A DNA stretch of 5,806 bases from UBA6136 sp044351045 (GTDB lineage Bacteria; Pseudomonadota; Gammaproteobacteria; Methylococcales; Methylococcaceae): assembly GCA_044351045.1 (NCBI GenBank), contig JBILGM010000085.1:1-5806 (forward strand), written 5' to 3'. Numbering within the stretch: position 1 is the first letter of the stretch; every line of letters begins with the position of its first letter. Shown piece after piece: positions 1 through 5,462 of this stretch. The position numbers and the translations under genes were made by a program. Below the pieces are notes generated by a model that saw only the letters and a program-made list of their open reading frames with translations, did not search any database and had not been told where the DNA came from.

Positions 1-58
1 AATTGGAGAGCAGACTCTCGAGGAGTTCCTCGGTAACGTCATGCTGCTTTTTGCTCAT
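1..58 (-). CDS. IS256-family transposase, N-terminal fragment (cut by window edge)
   Basis: Read on the minus strand, an ATG at 58 opens the peptide MSKKQHDVTEELLESLLSN and runs off the left edge after 19 codons. This short, charged start followed by a LLxxLL-type helix resembles the N-termini of IS256-family (mutator-type, DDE) transposases, which cut and paste their own element. A ribosome-binding site GGAG lies about 10 bases upstream of the ATG (minus strand, near 69-72). A family-typical inverted repeat follows at 101-127, and this is the main support for the call. The catalytic residues lie outside the window, so integrity cannot be judged. The family call from 19 residues alone would be weak; with the end sequence it is reasonable. 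Confidence 0.6.
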   Translation of the reverse strand, partial: MSKKQHDVTEELLESLLSN

Positions 59-100
59 GGGTGTGTCTCCAGACAAGTCGGCAGTTTCCCGCCATTTGTC

Positions 101-127
101 CGTTTACACAAAATTCAGCACACCCTC
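101..127 (-). repeat. Presumed terminal inverted repeat of the IS256-family element
   Basis: On the minus strand this reads inward as GAGGGTGTGCTGAATTTTGT followed by GTAAACG. A G-rich terminus followed by a TTTTGTGTAAA block is characteristic of many IS256-family ends. The partner repeat is outside the window, so the call rests on this resemblance and on its position just upstream of the transposase start. Confidence 0.55.
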
Positions 128-370
128 GGATCACAAATGTGAGCCAGTGCAGATTCCATGGGGAAAAACTCGGTCGCCCGACGGATCATCTGCATTCTTC
201 ATCACTCATCCTGAACAGCTTCACAGTGGCATATTTCTGCCGTTCTAGGGCAAGGCTAAGTCTGATAATCTACCCCGTGGTTTGCAGGGCAGGCAGATGA
301 AAACGAGTCAGTTTATTGCCCGTCTATCTTGAAACGACGACCTCACCTACTCAATCAGGAACACCACTCA
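128..370. other. Non-coding stretch between the IS end and the first secreted-protein gene
   Basis: No convincing gene was found: the open frames here have no ribosome-binding site and no recognisable protein character. Two small items can be seen. An inverted repeat TCACA-AA-TGTGA lies at 131-142, directly beside the IS terminus. A GATAAT hexamer at 264-269 (five of six matches to a sigma-70 -10 box) could serve the gene at 371, but no good -35 box sits 16-18 bases upstream, so the promoter is only a possibility. The segment is probably the upstream regulatory region of the 371 gene, with the IS inserted about 240 bases upstream of its start. Confidence 0.4.
357..360 (+). promoter_or_regulatory. 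Ribosome-binding site that sets the start at 371
   Basis: AGGA sits 10 bases before the ATG at 371. An alternative in-frame ATG at 329 has no comparable site, and it would place 14 polar residues before an otherwise perfect signal peptide. The 371 start is therefore preferred. Confidence 0.6.
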
Positions 371-703
371 ATGAAAAGCACTTTTGCCCTTAGCCTTGCT
401 GCTGCCCTCGTCGCCGGTTCTGTCAGCCCTGCATTTGCCGACGCTCAAGTCGATGCCACGCTGGGCCGCTTGGGCAAGGTCTGCAAAGACAAGATGATGA
501 CCAAATTCAAAGGGGTGCCGATGTCTGACCTTCATGTAGAGGTCGGTGCCACCCTCAAGGAAAGCTTGGATAACGGCAGCATGACCCTGAAGGACCTGCA
601 GAAATCCGGGGCATCCTTCAATATCGAAGTCCCCGGCAAGGGTGCCGGTTATTGCAATGTGAACGCCAAGGGCAAGATCACTCAGTTCACCTTCAATAAG
701 TAA
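371..703 (+). CDS. Small secreted protein with two cysteines, family not recognised
   Basis: The product is 110 aa. Residues 1-23 form a classic Sec signal peptide: MKS, then a hydrophobic Ala/Leu core, with AFA before D24 as a good signal peptidase I site. The mature part is about 87 residues, rich in Lys and Gly, and probably periplasmic or released. It has exactly two cysteines, C38 (in KVCKDKM) near the mature N-terminus and C95 (in GYCNVN) near the C-terminus, and these could form one disulfide that ties the ends together. There is no catalytic motif, membrane segment or repeat. The middle (about 50-80) looks helical and the end (82-108) beta-like. A strong terminator follows, so the gene is probably transcribed alone. 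I do not recognise the family and assign no function. Reading-frame quality and signal peptide make it a real gene. Confidence 0.8.
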   Translation: MKSTFALSLAAALVAGSVSPAFADAQVDATLGRLGKVCKDKMMTKFKGVPMSDLHVEVGATLKESLDNGSMTLKDLQKSGASFNIEVPGKGAGYCNVNAKGKITQFTFNK

Positions 704-728
704 GGCTTCAAGAAAGTCATTTGCATTC

Positions 729-755
729 ATCCCTCGGCATCCGGGGGATTTTTTT
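729..755 (+). terminator. Intrinsic terminator after the small secreted-protein gene
   Basis: ATCCCTCGG (729-737), a three-base loop CAT and CCGGGGGAT (741-749) form a nine-pair stem with one U-G wobble. Seven consecutive T residues (749-755) follow. It lies 26 bases after the stop codon at 703, which is the standard arrangement for a rho-independent terminator. Confidence 0.85.
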
Positions 756-779
756 GGCCACACCATTCCCGCGTGATTT

Positions 780-1070
780 ATGCAGACCAAGCTCATCATC
801 TCCGCCCTCTTTCTGACCCTATCCGGCTGTATCGTCCTGCCTAACGGACAAAACACTACTGGGACCTTCGGCACCGTTAACAGCAATGAGGTGCCGACAA
901 TTTCCCAAGGCGAGGGCGGCGAGTGGAATGCCCGCTTCAGCAGCAATAACTGTGAAGTGCATTACAGCCAGCAAGGAACCCGCACCCAGCAGACCCCGGC
1001 CTGTAGCAGCACCCAGATTCAGAAGGCGGATACCGGCATGGCCGCTACTCGCCGCGAGCAGGGACTGTAG
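780..1070 (+). CDS. Small lipoprotein, family not recognised
   Basis: The product is 96 aa. It begins MQTK, followed by a hydrophobic run and the lipobox LSGC ending at C17, so it is probably lipid-modified and cut by signal peptidase II. Residue +2 is Ile, not Asp, which favours sorting to the outer membrane. The mature part is about 80 residues, hydrophilic and rich in Gln, Ser, Thr and Asn. It has two further cysteines, C58 and C75 (C-x16-C), that may pair. The C-terminus (about 79-96) is charged and probably helical. No known domain was recognised. The ATG at 780 is the only usable start, because an in-frame TGA lies at 774-776, yet no Shine-Dalgarno sequence precedes it, and the terminator T-tract ends only 24 bases upstream. 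The next gene, for the large surface protein, starts 77 bases downstream on the same strand, so the two may be co-transcribed. An accessory role for that protein is possible but is inference. Confidence 0.65.
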   Translation: MQTKLIISALFLTLSGCIVLPNGQNTTGTFGTVNSNEVPTISQGEGGEWNARFSSNNCEVHYSQQGTRTQQTPACSSTQIQKADTGMAATRREQGL

Positions 1071-1147
1071 CTCCCTGGCAATAGCCTTAAATTCACCCGC
1101 CCGCCGCAGGGCCTCGGCCAACCAAGCTTTTTACTCACAGACAGATC

Positions 1148-4100
1148 ATGCGCATGAAATCGAGATCAGGCCTCAAATCCTGGCTCAGCCTGGGGCTCGC
1201 GGTGCTGATCACCTGCGGCGGCCTCGGCATTGCCGAGGCTGGCACGAAAATCACTAATGCTTATGGCACTCTTAGCCATATCAACGGTCTCGATTGCAAT
1301 AATCCCCCCAATAATGCCCTCCAGCTCAACGCGACCCGAACCCAATCGCAAGGCACACCGCCCTACAACGGCAATACGATTCTTGCGACCGATGATGTGA
1401 CCTACTGGTATCCCAACTTCAATTGTTGGGAGTCGACCACCTGGACCTCCAACGGCACGGGGCGTAAGCCCGCCAGGATCACCGGGGTGAAGCTGAACCT
1501 GGACCCCGCGATTCCTGACATCTACCTGCCGCATCCGCGCGACATCAAGCTACGTCAGCTCACGGTCCAGGATGTGGATCTTGATTATGACAATAATTCG
1601 CTCCAGTTCACGCTCCCGGACCTGACCCCCCAGCCTATTTCGCTGACGTTGAACAATGGCTCACTCACCGGATTGAATCCACCCTCCTTTGTTGGCCTTG
1701 CTCCTCTCACCATCACCGCCTTCGGAAATTCACAGATTGGCCCGTTGTGGGAGAGGAAGACCATTGATTCCCAGACCACGCTCAGCGTCACCTCAGGGGC
1801 CACGCTGAACTTATTTCGCCTCGGCAATCAGCATGGGTCGACAACGGCGGACTCCTGGTATTTCAGAAGTCTCGGCAATGTCGCGACGATCGATGGCGGC
1901 ACGCTGAAATTGGACCAGGCCTATGTGACCTTCGGTAAAAACGCTGGCCTTCCCCCAGGTCCCGGCCAATACGGAAGAATGACTTTCCAGAATAATGCCT
2001 TGTTGGATATCGTCGGAGAGAAAGGGCAATTGGACTCTGGTGACTTTTTCTTTATCAACAGTCGCCTGAATCTGGGCAGCGGCAACCGGATGAAGTCGGT
2101 CGGTGGGATGACGATCAACGGCATCACCGTGGATGCCGATGACTCCAGCAAACTTGATGCCGAGGCGCTTGATGTCTTCGGGACCAACATTTTCGCCCTG
2201 GGCAAAGATAGTGGTGCCGGGAATTACATCGCTACCACCGGCGCGATGGTCATGGAGCCCGGCGCTAGGCTCACCCTCAATGGGCAGGGCAGTCTGGCCG
2301 TGACCTTTGAATTGGTGTATGCCTTTCCGGCATCCGGTCAAATCGTCATCAACGACAGGGCCACCCTGGTCAATTCTGGAGCTCATTTCATCATCAGGCC
2401 CAGCGCCCCCATCACCCTCAATCGCACCAGCGACAATGTGTATGGATTCATGGACGTCAAGAATGGCGGGACCCTCGACTTGATGGCCAGCAGCACGGAT
2501 TTCGGCCATGTGACTAACCATGGCGGGATCGGCGTCAGCACCGACGGCGCTATCCTCGCGCTGGGACCGGTCGTCATCCAGGGGGGCAGCGAAGGCAGTA
2601 TCGATATCGACAGCGGTGGCGTGCTCTCGATCGGTAATCAGGGTACTCAGCAGGCCGCCATCGATAGCCTGACGACCAACAACACCGTAACGCTGAATAA
2701 CTTTTCAGCGCTGCAACTGACGCTCGACCCCACGGCGGGCAATAACGGCCAGCTTCGCCTGGGCAGCACGGTGTACATCAGCCAATTAGCCGATCTGCAA
2801 CTCACCCTCGTCAACGACCAGGTGCTACCGGGCGGCACGAAGTTCACCCTGATCGATTATGGCGTCCTGCCAGCTGGCGACCACTTCAATGGCCATCTCG
2901 ACGGCAGCACCTTCGTGCTGGGCCTGAATCACTACCGGATCAACTATCTGGACACGGGGGACCCCGGCTATAACGGAGCGATCACCCTGACGGTCGTGCC
3001 GGCCACTCCGCCCGTCAGCCTGAGCCCGGCGGTCCAGACCATCACCGGCACGGTCGGCACACCCCTGACGCAGACGGCCGCCATGATCCCCACCGGCTTC
3101 GGTGGCACGGTGACCTACACCATCAGCCCCGGCCTGCCTGACGGTCTGACCTTCAACAACGCGACCGGCGCCATTTTCGGCACGCCGTCGGCCGCCTTGA
3201 CGACGACGGCCTTCACCATCCGCGCCGCCGGCTCCGGCAGCGGCAGCGGCAGCGCCACGGCAACGGTGAATCTCACCATTGGCGTCGCCAGCCAGACCAT
3301 CAATTTCGGCCCGGCATCTACCCCGACCTTCTCGCCCAGCGGTGGCTTCCAGGTCTTTGCCAGCGCCACCTCGGGCCTCCCGATCACCTACAGCAGCCTG
3401 ACGCCGGCCATTTGCGAGGCGCATGGCAGCACCATCGTGATGCTCGGCGCCGGCACCTGCACCATCGCCGCCGATCAAGCGGGCAATGCCAACTACACCG
3501 CCGCCCCGCAGGCGACGCAGAGCATTACCATTGCCAAGGCTCAGCCACAGCCGCTGACGTTGAGTGCCAGTTCAGTCAGCATTACCGTAGGGGGCACCAG
3601 CACACTGAGCGCCACCGGGGGCATCCCCGGCGGATCGGTGACCTACACGGTTAATGGCGCCTGCTCCGCAGTGAGCAGTCTTGTGACCGGCGGACCAGGG
3701 ACCGGCACGTGTACGGCCACTGCTACGCAAGCGGCCGATGCCAACTATCTGGCCGTCACCTCAAACCCGGTCGCCATCAGTGTCGGCCTTGCCCAACAAG
3801 CCGCCCTGTCGCTGACAGCCAGCCCTGCGACCATCACGGTTAACGACGTCAGCACCCTGAGCACCCAAGGCGGCACCGGGAGTGGTGCAGTGACTTATGC
3901 ACTAAACAGCGGGCCTTGTACCCTGGCGGGCAACATCCTCACCGCTACTGGCGTGGGTCAATGTCAGGTCACCGCCACCAAGGCGGCGACAGCCAGTTAT
4001 GGCGCGGTGACCTCGAATCCGGTGATCGTCACCATCAACCGTCTTGCTCCGCCTACACTGGTGCTGTCAGCCAGTCCGGTCAGTGTCGGCTTTAACGGCA

Positions 4101-4654
4101 CTAGCACGTTGAGCACCACGGATGGCATTCCCGGCGCACCCGTCAACTACAGCGTCAGCGGGCCCTGTTCGGTGAGCGGCAATACCCTGTTGGGCGTCAG
4201 CGCCGGACTGTGCATTGTCACGGCCAGCCAGGCGGAGACCCCAGTCTATAGCGCGGCATCCTCTTCGCCGGTGACCGTGACGGTCAAGGAGCGGACGACG
4301 ACGTTCAGCTATCCGCAAAAGACCGCGATCATCGGCCAGCCGTTCTACCTGGCTCCGGTGACCAGCGGCTTCACCAACCCGACCTACGCATTGCTCTATG
4401 GCAACCTGCCCGCCGGACTGACGCTGAACCCGACCACAGGCGTCATCAGCGGGACGCCGACCGGTCCCACCGGAACAATCGACGGCGTCATCAGTGCCTA
4501 TGAGAACAATGCCTATGATGCGGCCCTGGCCGTCATCACTGAGCAAAATCCAGCGCCGCCCAAACCCATCCCCACCCTCGGTCAATGGGGTGCCATGATC
4601 ATGGCCTTGATGATGCTGTTCGTGATGGGCACTCGTCTAGTAGTAGAAAGTTAA
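1148..4654 (+). CDS. Giant beta-helix/Ig-repeat surface protein with IPTL-CTERM sorting tail
   Basis: The product is 1168 aa. Residues 1-31 are a signal peptide (basic start, hydrophobic core, AEA before G32). About 100-530 is Asn/Gly/Asp-rich, with short repeated turns such as SGATLNL, GGTLKLD and NGGTLDL, as in beta-helix passenger domains of autotransporters. About 535-617 resembles the closing module of such passengers (LQLTLVNDQVLPGGTKFTLI, then a YNGAITLTVV end). Putative-Ig (He_PIG-like) domains lie at about 622-712 (LPDGLTF, TGAIFGTPS) and 1050-1132 (LPAGLTLNPTTGVISGTP). Between them, at 714-1048, are four Ig-like units, each with a Cys pair. The C-terminus has PPKP, then IPTLGQWG (1141-1148), a Met-rich hydrophobic segment (1149-1162) and R1163. 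IPTLxxWG is the published recognition motif of exosortase H, which is thought to process proteins at the membrane and pass them to the surface. No outer-membrane barrel is present. Function as an adhesin or matrix protein is inferred. An ATG at 1154 is an equally possible start, since neither has a clear ribosome site. Confidence 0.9.
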   Translation: MRMKSRSGLKSWLSLGLAVLITCGGLGIAEAGTKITNAYGTLSHINGLDCNNPPNNALQLNATRTQSQGTPPYNGNTILATDDVTYWYPNFNCWESTTWTSNGTGRKPARITGVKLNLDPAIPDIYLPHPRDIKLRQLTVQDVDLDYDNNSLQFTLPDLTPQPISLTLNNGSLTGLNPPSFVGLAPLTITAFGNSQIGPLWERKTIDSQTTLSVTSGATLNLFRLGNQHGSTTADSWYFRSLGNVATIDGGTLKLDQAYVTFGKNAGLPPGPGQYGRMTFQNNALLDIVGEKGQLDSGDFFFINSRLNLGSGNRMKSVGGMTINGITVDADDSSKLDAEALDVFGTNIFALGKDSGAGNYIATTGAMVMEPGARLTLNGQGSLAVTFELVYAFPASGQIVINDRATLVNSGAHFIIRPSAPITLNRTSDNVYGFMDVKNGGTLDLMASSTDFGHVTNHGGIGVSTDGAILALGPVVIQGGSEGSIDIDSGGVLSIGNQGTQQAAIDSLTTNNTVTLNNFSALQLTLDPTAGNNGQLRLGSTVYISQLADLQLTLVNDQVLPGGTKFTLIDYGVLPAGDHFNGHLDGSTFVLGLNHYRINYLDTGDPGYNGAITLTVVPATPPVSLSPAVQTITGTVGTPLTQTAAMIPTGFGGTVTYTISPGLPDGLTFNNATGAIFGTPSAALTTTAFTIRAAGSGSGSGSATATVNLTIGVASQTINFGPASTPTFSPSGGFQVFASATSGLPITYSSLTPAICEAHGSTIVMLGAGTCTIAADQAGNANYTAAPQATQSITIAKAQPQPLTLSASSVSITVGGTSTLSATGGIPGGSVTYTVNGACSAVSSLVTGGPGTGTCTATATQAADANYLAVTSNPVAISVGLAQQAALSLTASPATITVNDVSTLSTQGGTGSGAVTYALNSGPCTLAGNILTATGVGQCQVTATKAATASYGAVTSNPVIVTINRLAPPTLVLSASPVSVGFNGTSTLSTTDGIPGAPVNYSVSGPCSVSGNTLLGVSAGLCIVTASQAETPVYSAASSSPVTVTVKERTTTFSYPQKTAIIGQPFYLAPVTSGFTNPTYALLYGNLPAGLTLNPTTGVISGTPTGPTGTIDGVISAYENNAYDAALAVITEQNPAPPKPIPTLGQWGAMIMALMMLFVMGTRLVVES
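3230..3253 (+). repeat. Hexanucleotide repeat encoding a Gly-Ser linker
   Basis: One GGCTCC unit and three GGCAGC units in tandem encode G695-S702, alternating Gly and Ser, inside the first putative-Ig domain. Gain or loss of one six-base unit would lengthen or shorten the linker without changing the reading frame. Confidence 0.8.
3554..4291 (+). repeat. Tandem Ig-like repeats, 84-residue period
   Basis: Three successive protein units begin at L803 (LTLSASSVSITV), L887 (LSLTASPATITV) and L971 (LVLSASPVSVGF). They are spaced exactly 84 residues apart (252 bases), and the last is 78 long. Each unit carries ST-LS near residue 15, a VTY or VNYS strand, a Cys pair, an ATQA/ATKA/ASQA helix-like turn, an xY-AV/AA segment and a closing V-strand. 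A related but more distant unit at 714-798 has the same Cys pair. The DNA copies have diverged noticeably, so the duplication is old, not recent. Confidence 0.8.
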
Positions 4655-4665
4655 GAGAAGAATCT

Positions 4666-4698
4666 AGCCAGGCCAGCGCGAGTGAGCCCGGCTTTTCT
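4666..4698 (+). terminator. Possible intrinsic terminator after the large surface-protein gene
   Basis: AGCCAGGC (4666-4673) can pair with GCCCGGCT (4686-4693) over eight positions with one A-C mismatch and a 12-base loop, followed by TTTTCT. It starts 12 bases after the stop codon at 4654, the right place for a terminator. The mismatch and short T-tract make it weak, so partial readthrough into the lysozyme-inhibitor gene is plausible. Confidence 0.45.
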
Positions 4699-4715
4699 GT
4701 ATCCGGATCAATATC

Positions 4716-4720
4716 AAAGG
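4716..4720 (+). promoter_or_regulatory. Ribosome-binding site that sets the start at 4730
   Basis: AAAGG ends nine bases before the ATG at 4730. An in-frame ATG at 4682 lies inside the putative terminator hairpin, lacks a site, and would bury the signal peptide behind 16 extra residues. The 4730 start is preferred. Confidence 0.65.
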
Positions 4721-4729
4721 TATACCCTC

Positions 4730-5377
4730 ATGAAAAAGTGCCTCCTGACGATCGCCATCAGCCTGTCCCTGTCGGCCTGCATGATCCCCATCGGCAGCCA
4801 GCCTGCTATGGCCAAACCTGCCCTTGCCTCAAAATCCCCCGCTGATTTAGCCAAATCCGACGTCGCTGCTCAAATAGCGGGCTTTGACCGAACCTTGACC
4901 GATCAAGGCGTGACTTTCCATGTGACCAGTTCGAATGCCGGTTCGATCAACACGCTACGCATCCAGCCGTCGGGGCTGAAGTCGGATAACACGCTGATCG
5001 AGCGACAGATCGAGGGTACGGTGACAGGGGCGGAAGTGGCTGACCTGAATGTCGATGGGTCCCCCGAACTGTATGTATATGTGACCTCTGCGGGCAGTGG
5101 TTCGCATGGCTCCCTCGTGGCTTATTCAGCCAACAAGGGCAAATCTTTGAGTGAGATCTACCTGCCGCCGCTCGAAGAAGACAAGGCCGCCGCCAAGGGT
5201 TACATGGGGCATGACGAATTTGCCGTCGTGGAGAACACCCTGGTTCGTCGCTTCCCGGTGTACAAGGACGGTGATACCAATACCAAAGCGACCGGTGGAA
5301 CCCGGCAAATCCAGTACAAGCTGCAGGCCGGCGAAGCGGGGTGGACGCTTAAAGCAGATAGGACAGTTAGCTACTGA
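4730..5377 (+). CDS. Probable PliI-family inhibitor of invertebrate-type lysozyme, lipoprotein form
   Basis: The product is 215 aa. It starts MKK, then a hydrophobic run to the lipobox LSAC (C17). A second possible cut, signal peptidase I after AMA at 28, would give a soluble periplasmic form. From about residue 50 the sequence matches my recollection of the PliI family (periplasmic inhibitor of I-type lysozyme, known from Aeromonas): VTGAEVADLNVDGSPELYVY (98-117), SAGSGSHGSLVAYS (120-133), SLSEIYLPPLEED (139-151), GYMGHDEFAVVENTLVRRFP (157-176), then GG-RQIQYKL and a GEAGW end. PliI proteins bind I-type lysozymes of invertebrates and so protect peptidoglycan. The DLNVDGSPE segment resembles an Asp-rich calcium loop. 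In family members I recall a Tyr where H126 stands, in the SGSxG loop thought to enter the lysozyme site; this needs an alignment. The family call is from memory of conserved blocks, not from a search. The gene follows the surface-protein gene by 75 bases, and the IS30 element begins about 55 bases after it. Confidence 0.6.
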   Translation: MKKCLLTIAISLSLSACMIPIGSQPAMAKPALASKSPADLAKSDVAAQIAGFDRTLTDQGVTFHVTSSNAGSINTLRIQPSGLKSDNTLIERQIEGTVTGAEVADLNVDGSPELYVYVTSAGSGSHGSLVAYSANKGKSLSEIYLPPLEEDKAAAKGYMGHDEFAVVENTLVRRFPVYKDGDTNTKATGGTRQIQYKLQAGEAGWTLKADRTVSY

Positions 5378-5430
5378 TTTTAGCTGTCAGGTTTATGATA
5401 CAAGTTCAGCGGTCTGCAGTATTACAATAG

Positions 5431-5460
5431 GCGGATTCAAATCTGAAGTGCAACACGTTG
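5431..5460 (-). repeat. Presumed terminal inverted repeat of the IS30-family element
   Basis: Just beyond the transposase stop, the sequence GCGGATTCAAATCTGAAGTG runs into CAACACGTTG. An AT-rich ATTCAAATCTGAAGTGCAACA block is typical of IS30-family ends. The exact outer base is uncertain (about 5425-5434), because the other end is not in the window. Confidence 0.5.
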
Positions 5461-5462
5461 GG

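Larger units (their letters stand above)
1..127 (-). mobile_element. IS256-family insertion sequence, transposase-proximal end
   Basis: The transposase start at 58 and the presumed terminal repeat ending near 127 define the left (5') end of an insertion sequence whose body extends beyond the left edge of the window. The leader between terminus and start codon is about 69 bases, which is normal for the family. The precise outer base is uncertain by one or two positions, because neither the other terminus nor an empty site is visible. IS256-family insertion normally makes an 8-9 bp target duplication. The expected copy adjoining this end would be roughly 128-136, but it cannot be confirmed here. 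Confidence 0.6.

Noticed and set aside
3..300. Two overlapping plus-strand open frames at the left edge
   Set aside because: They run against the IS transposase start and across the IS terminus, and look like random frames.
368..946. 192-codon open frame on the minus strand
   Set aside because: It lies antisense to two genes with clear export signals, crosses the intrinsic terminator and has no domain or signal of its own.
1110..1119. GGCC-TC-GGCC as a terminator before the large gene
   Set aside because: A four-pair stem with a two-base loop is not a stable hairpin, and the T-run downstream is not adjacent.
1811..2521. 236-codon minus-strand open frame
   Set aside because: It is fully antisense to the beta-helix region and has no ribosome site or recognisable motif.
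2825..3478. 217-codon minus-strand open frame rich in Gly, Ala, Arg and Asp
   Set aside because: It is opposite the Ig-like region of the large gene. The composition is the expected shadow of GC-rich Thr/Gly/Ala codons.
3554..4291. CRISPR-like or recent tandem DNA duplication in the Ig repeats
   Set aside because: The 252-base periodicity is in the protein; the DNA copies are well diverged and have no spacer structure.
5362..5388. Hairpin GACAGTTA/TAGCTGTC as terminator of the lysozyme-inhibitor gene
   Set aside because: It overlaps the end of the coding region, contains a wobble and has no T-tract after it.
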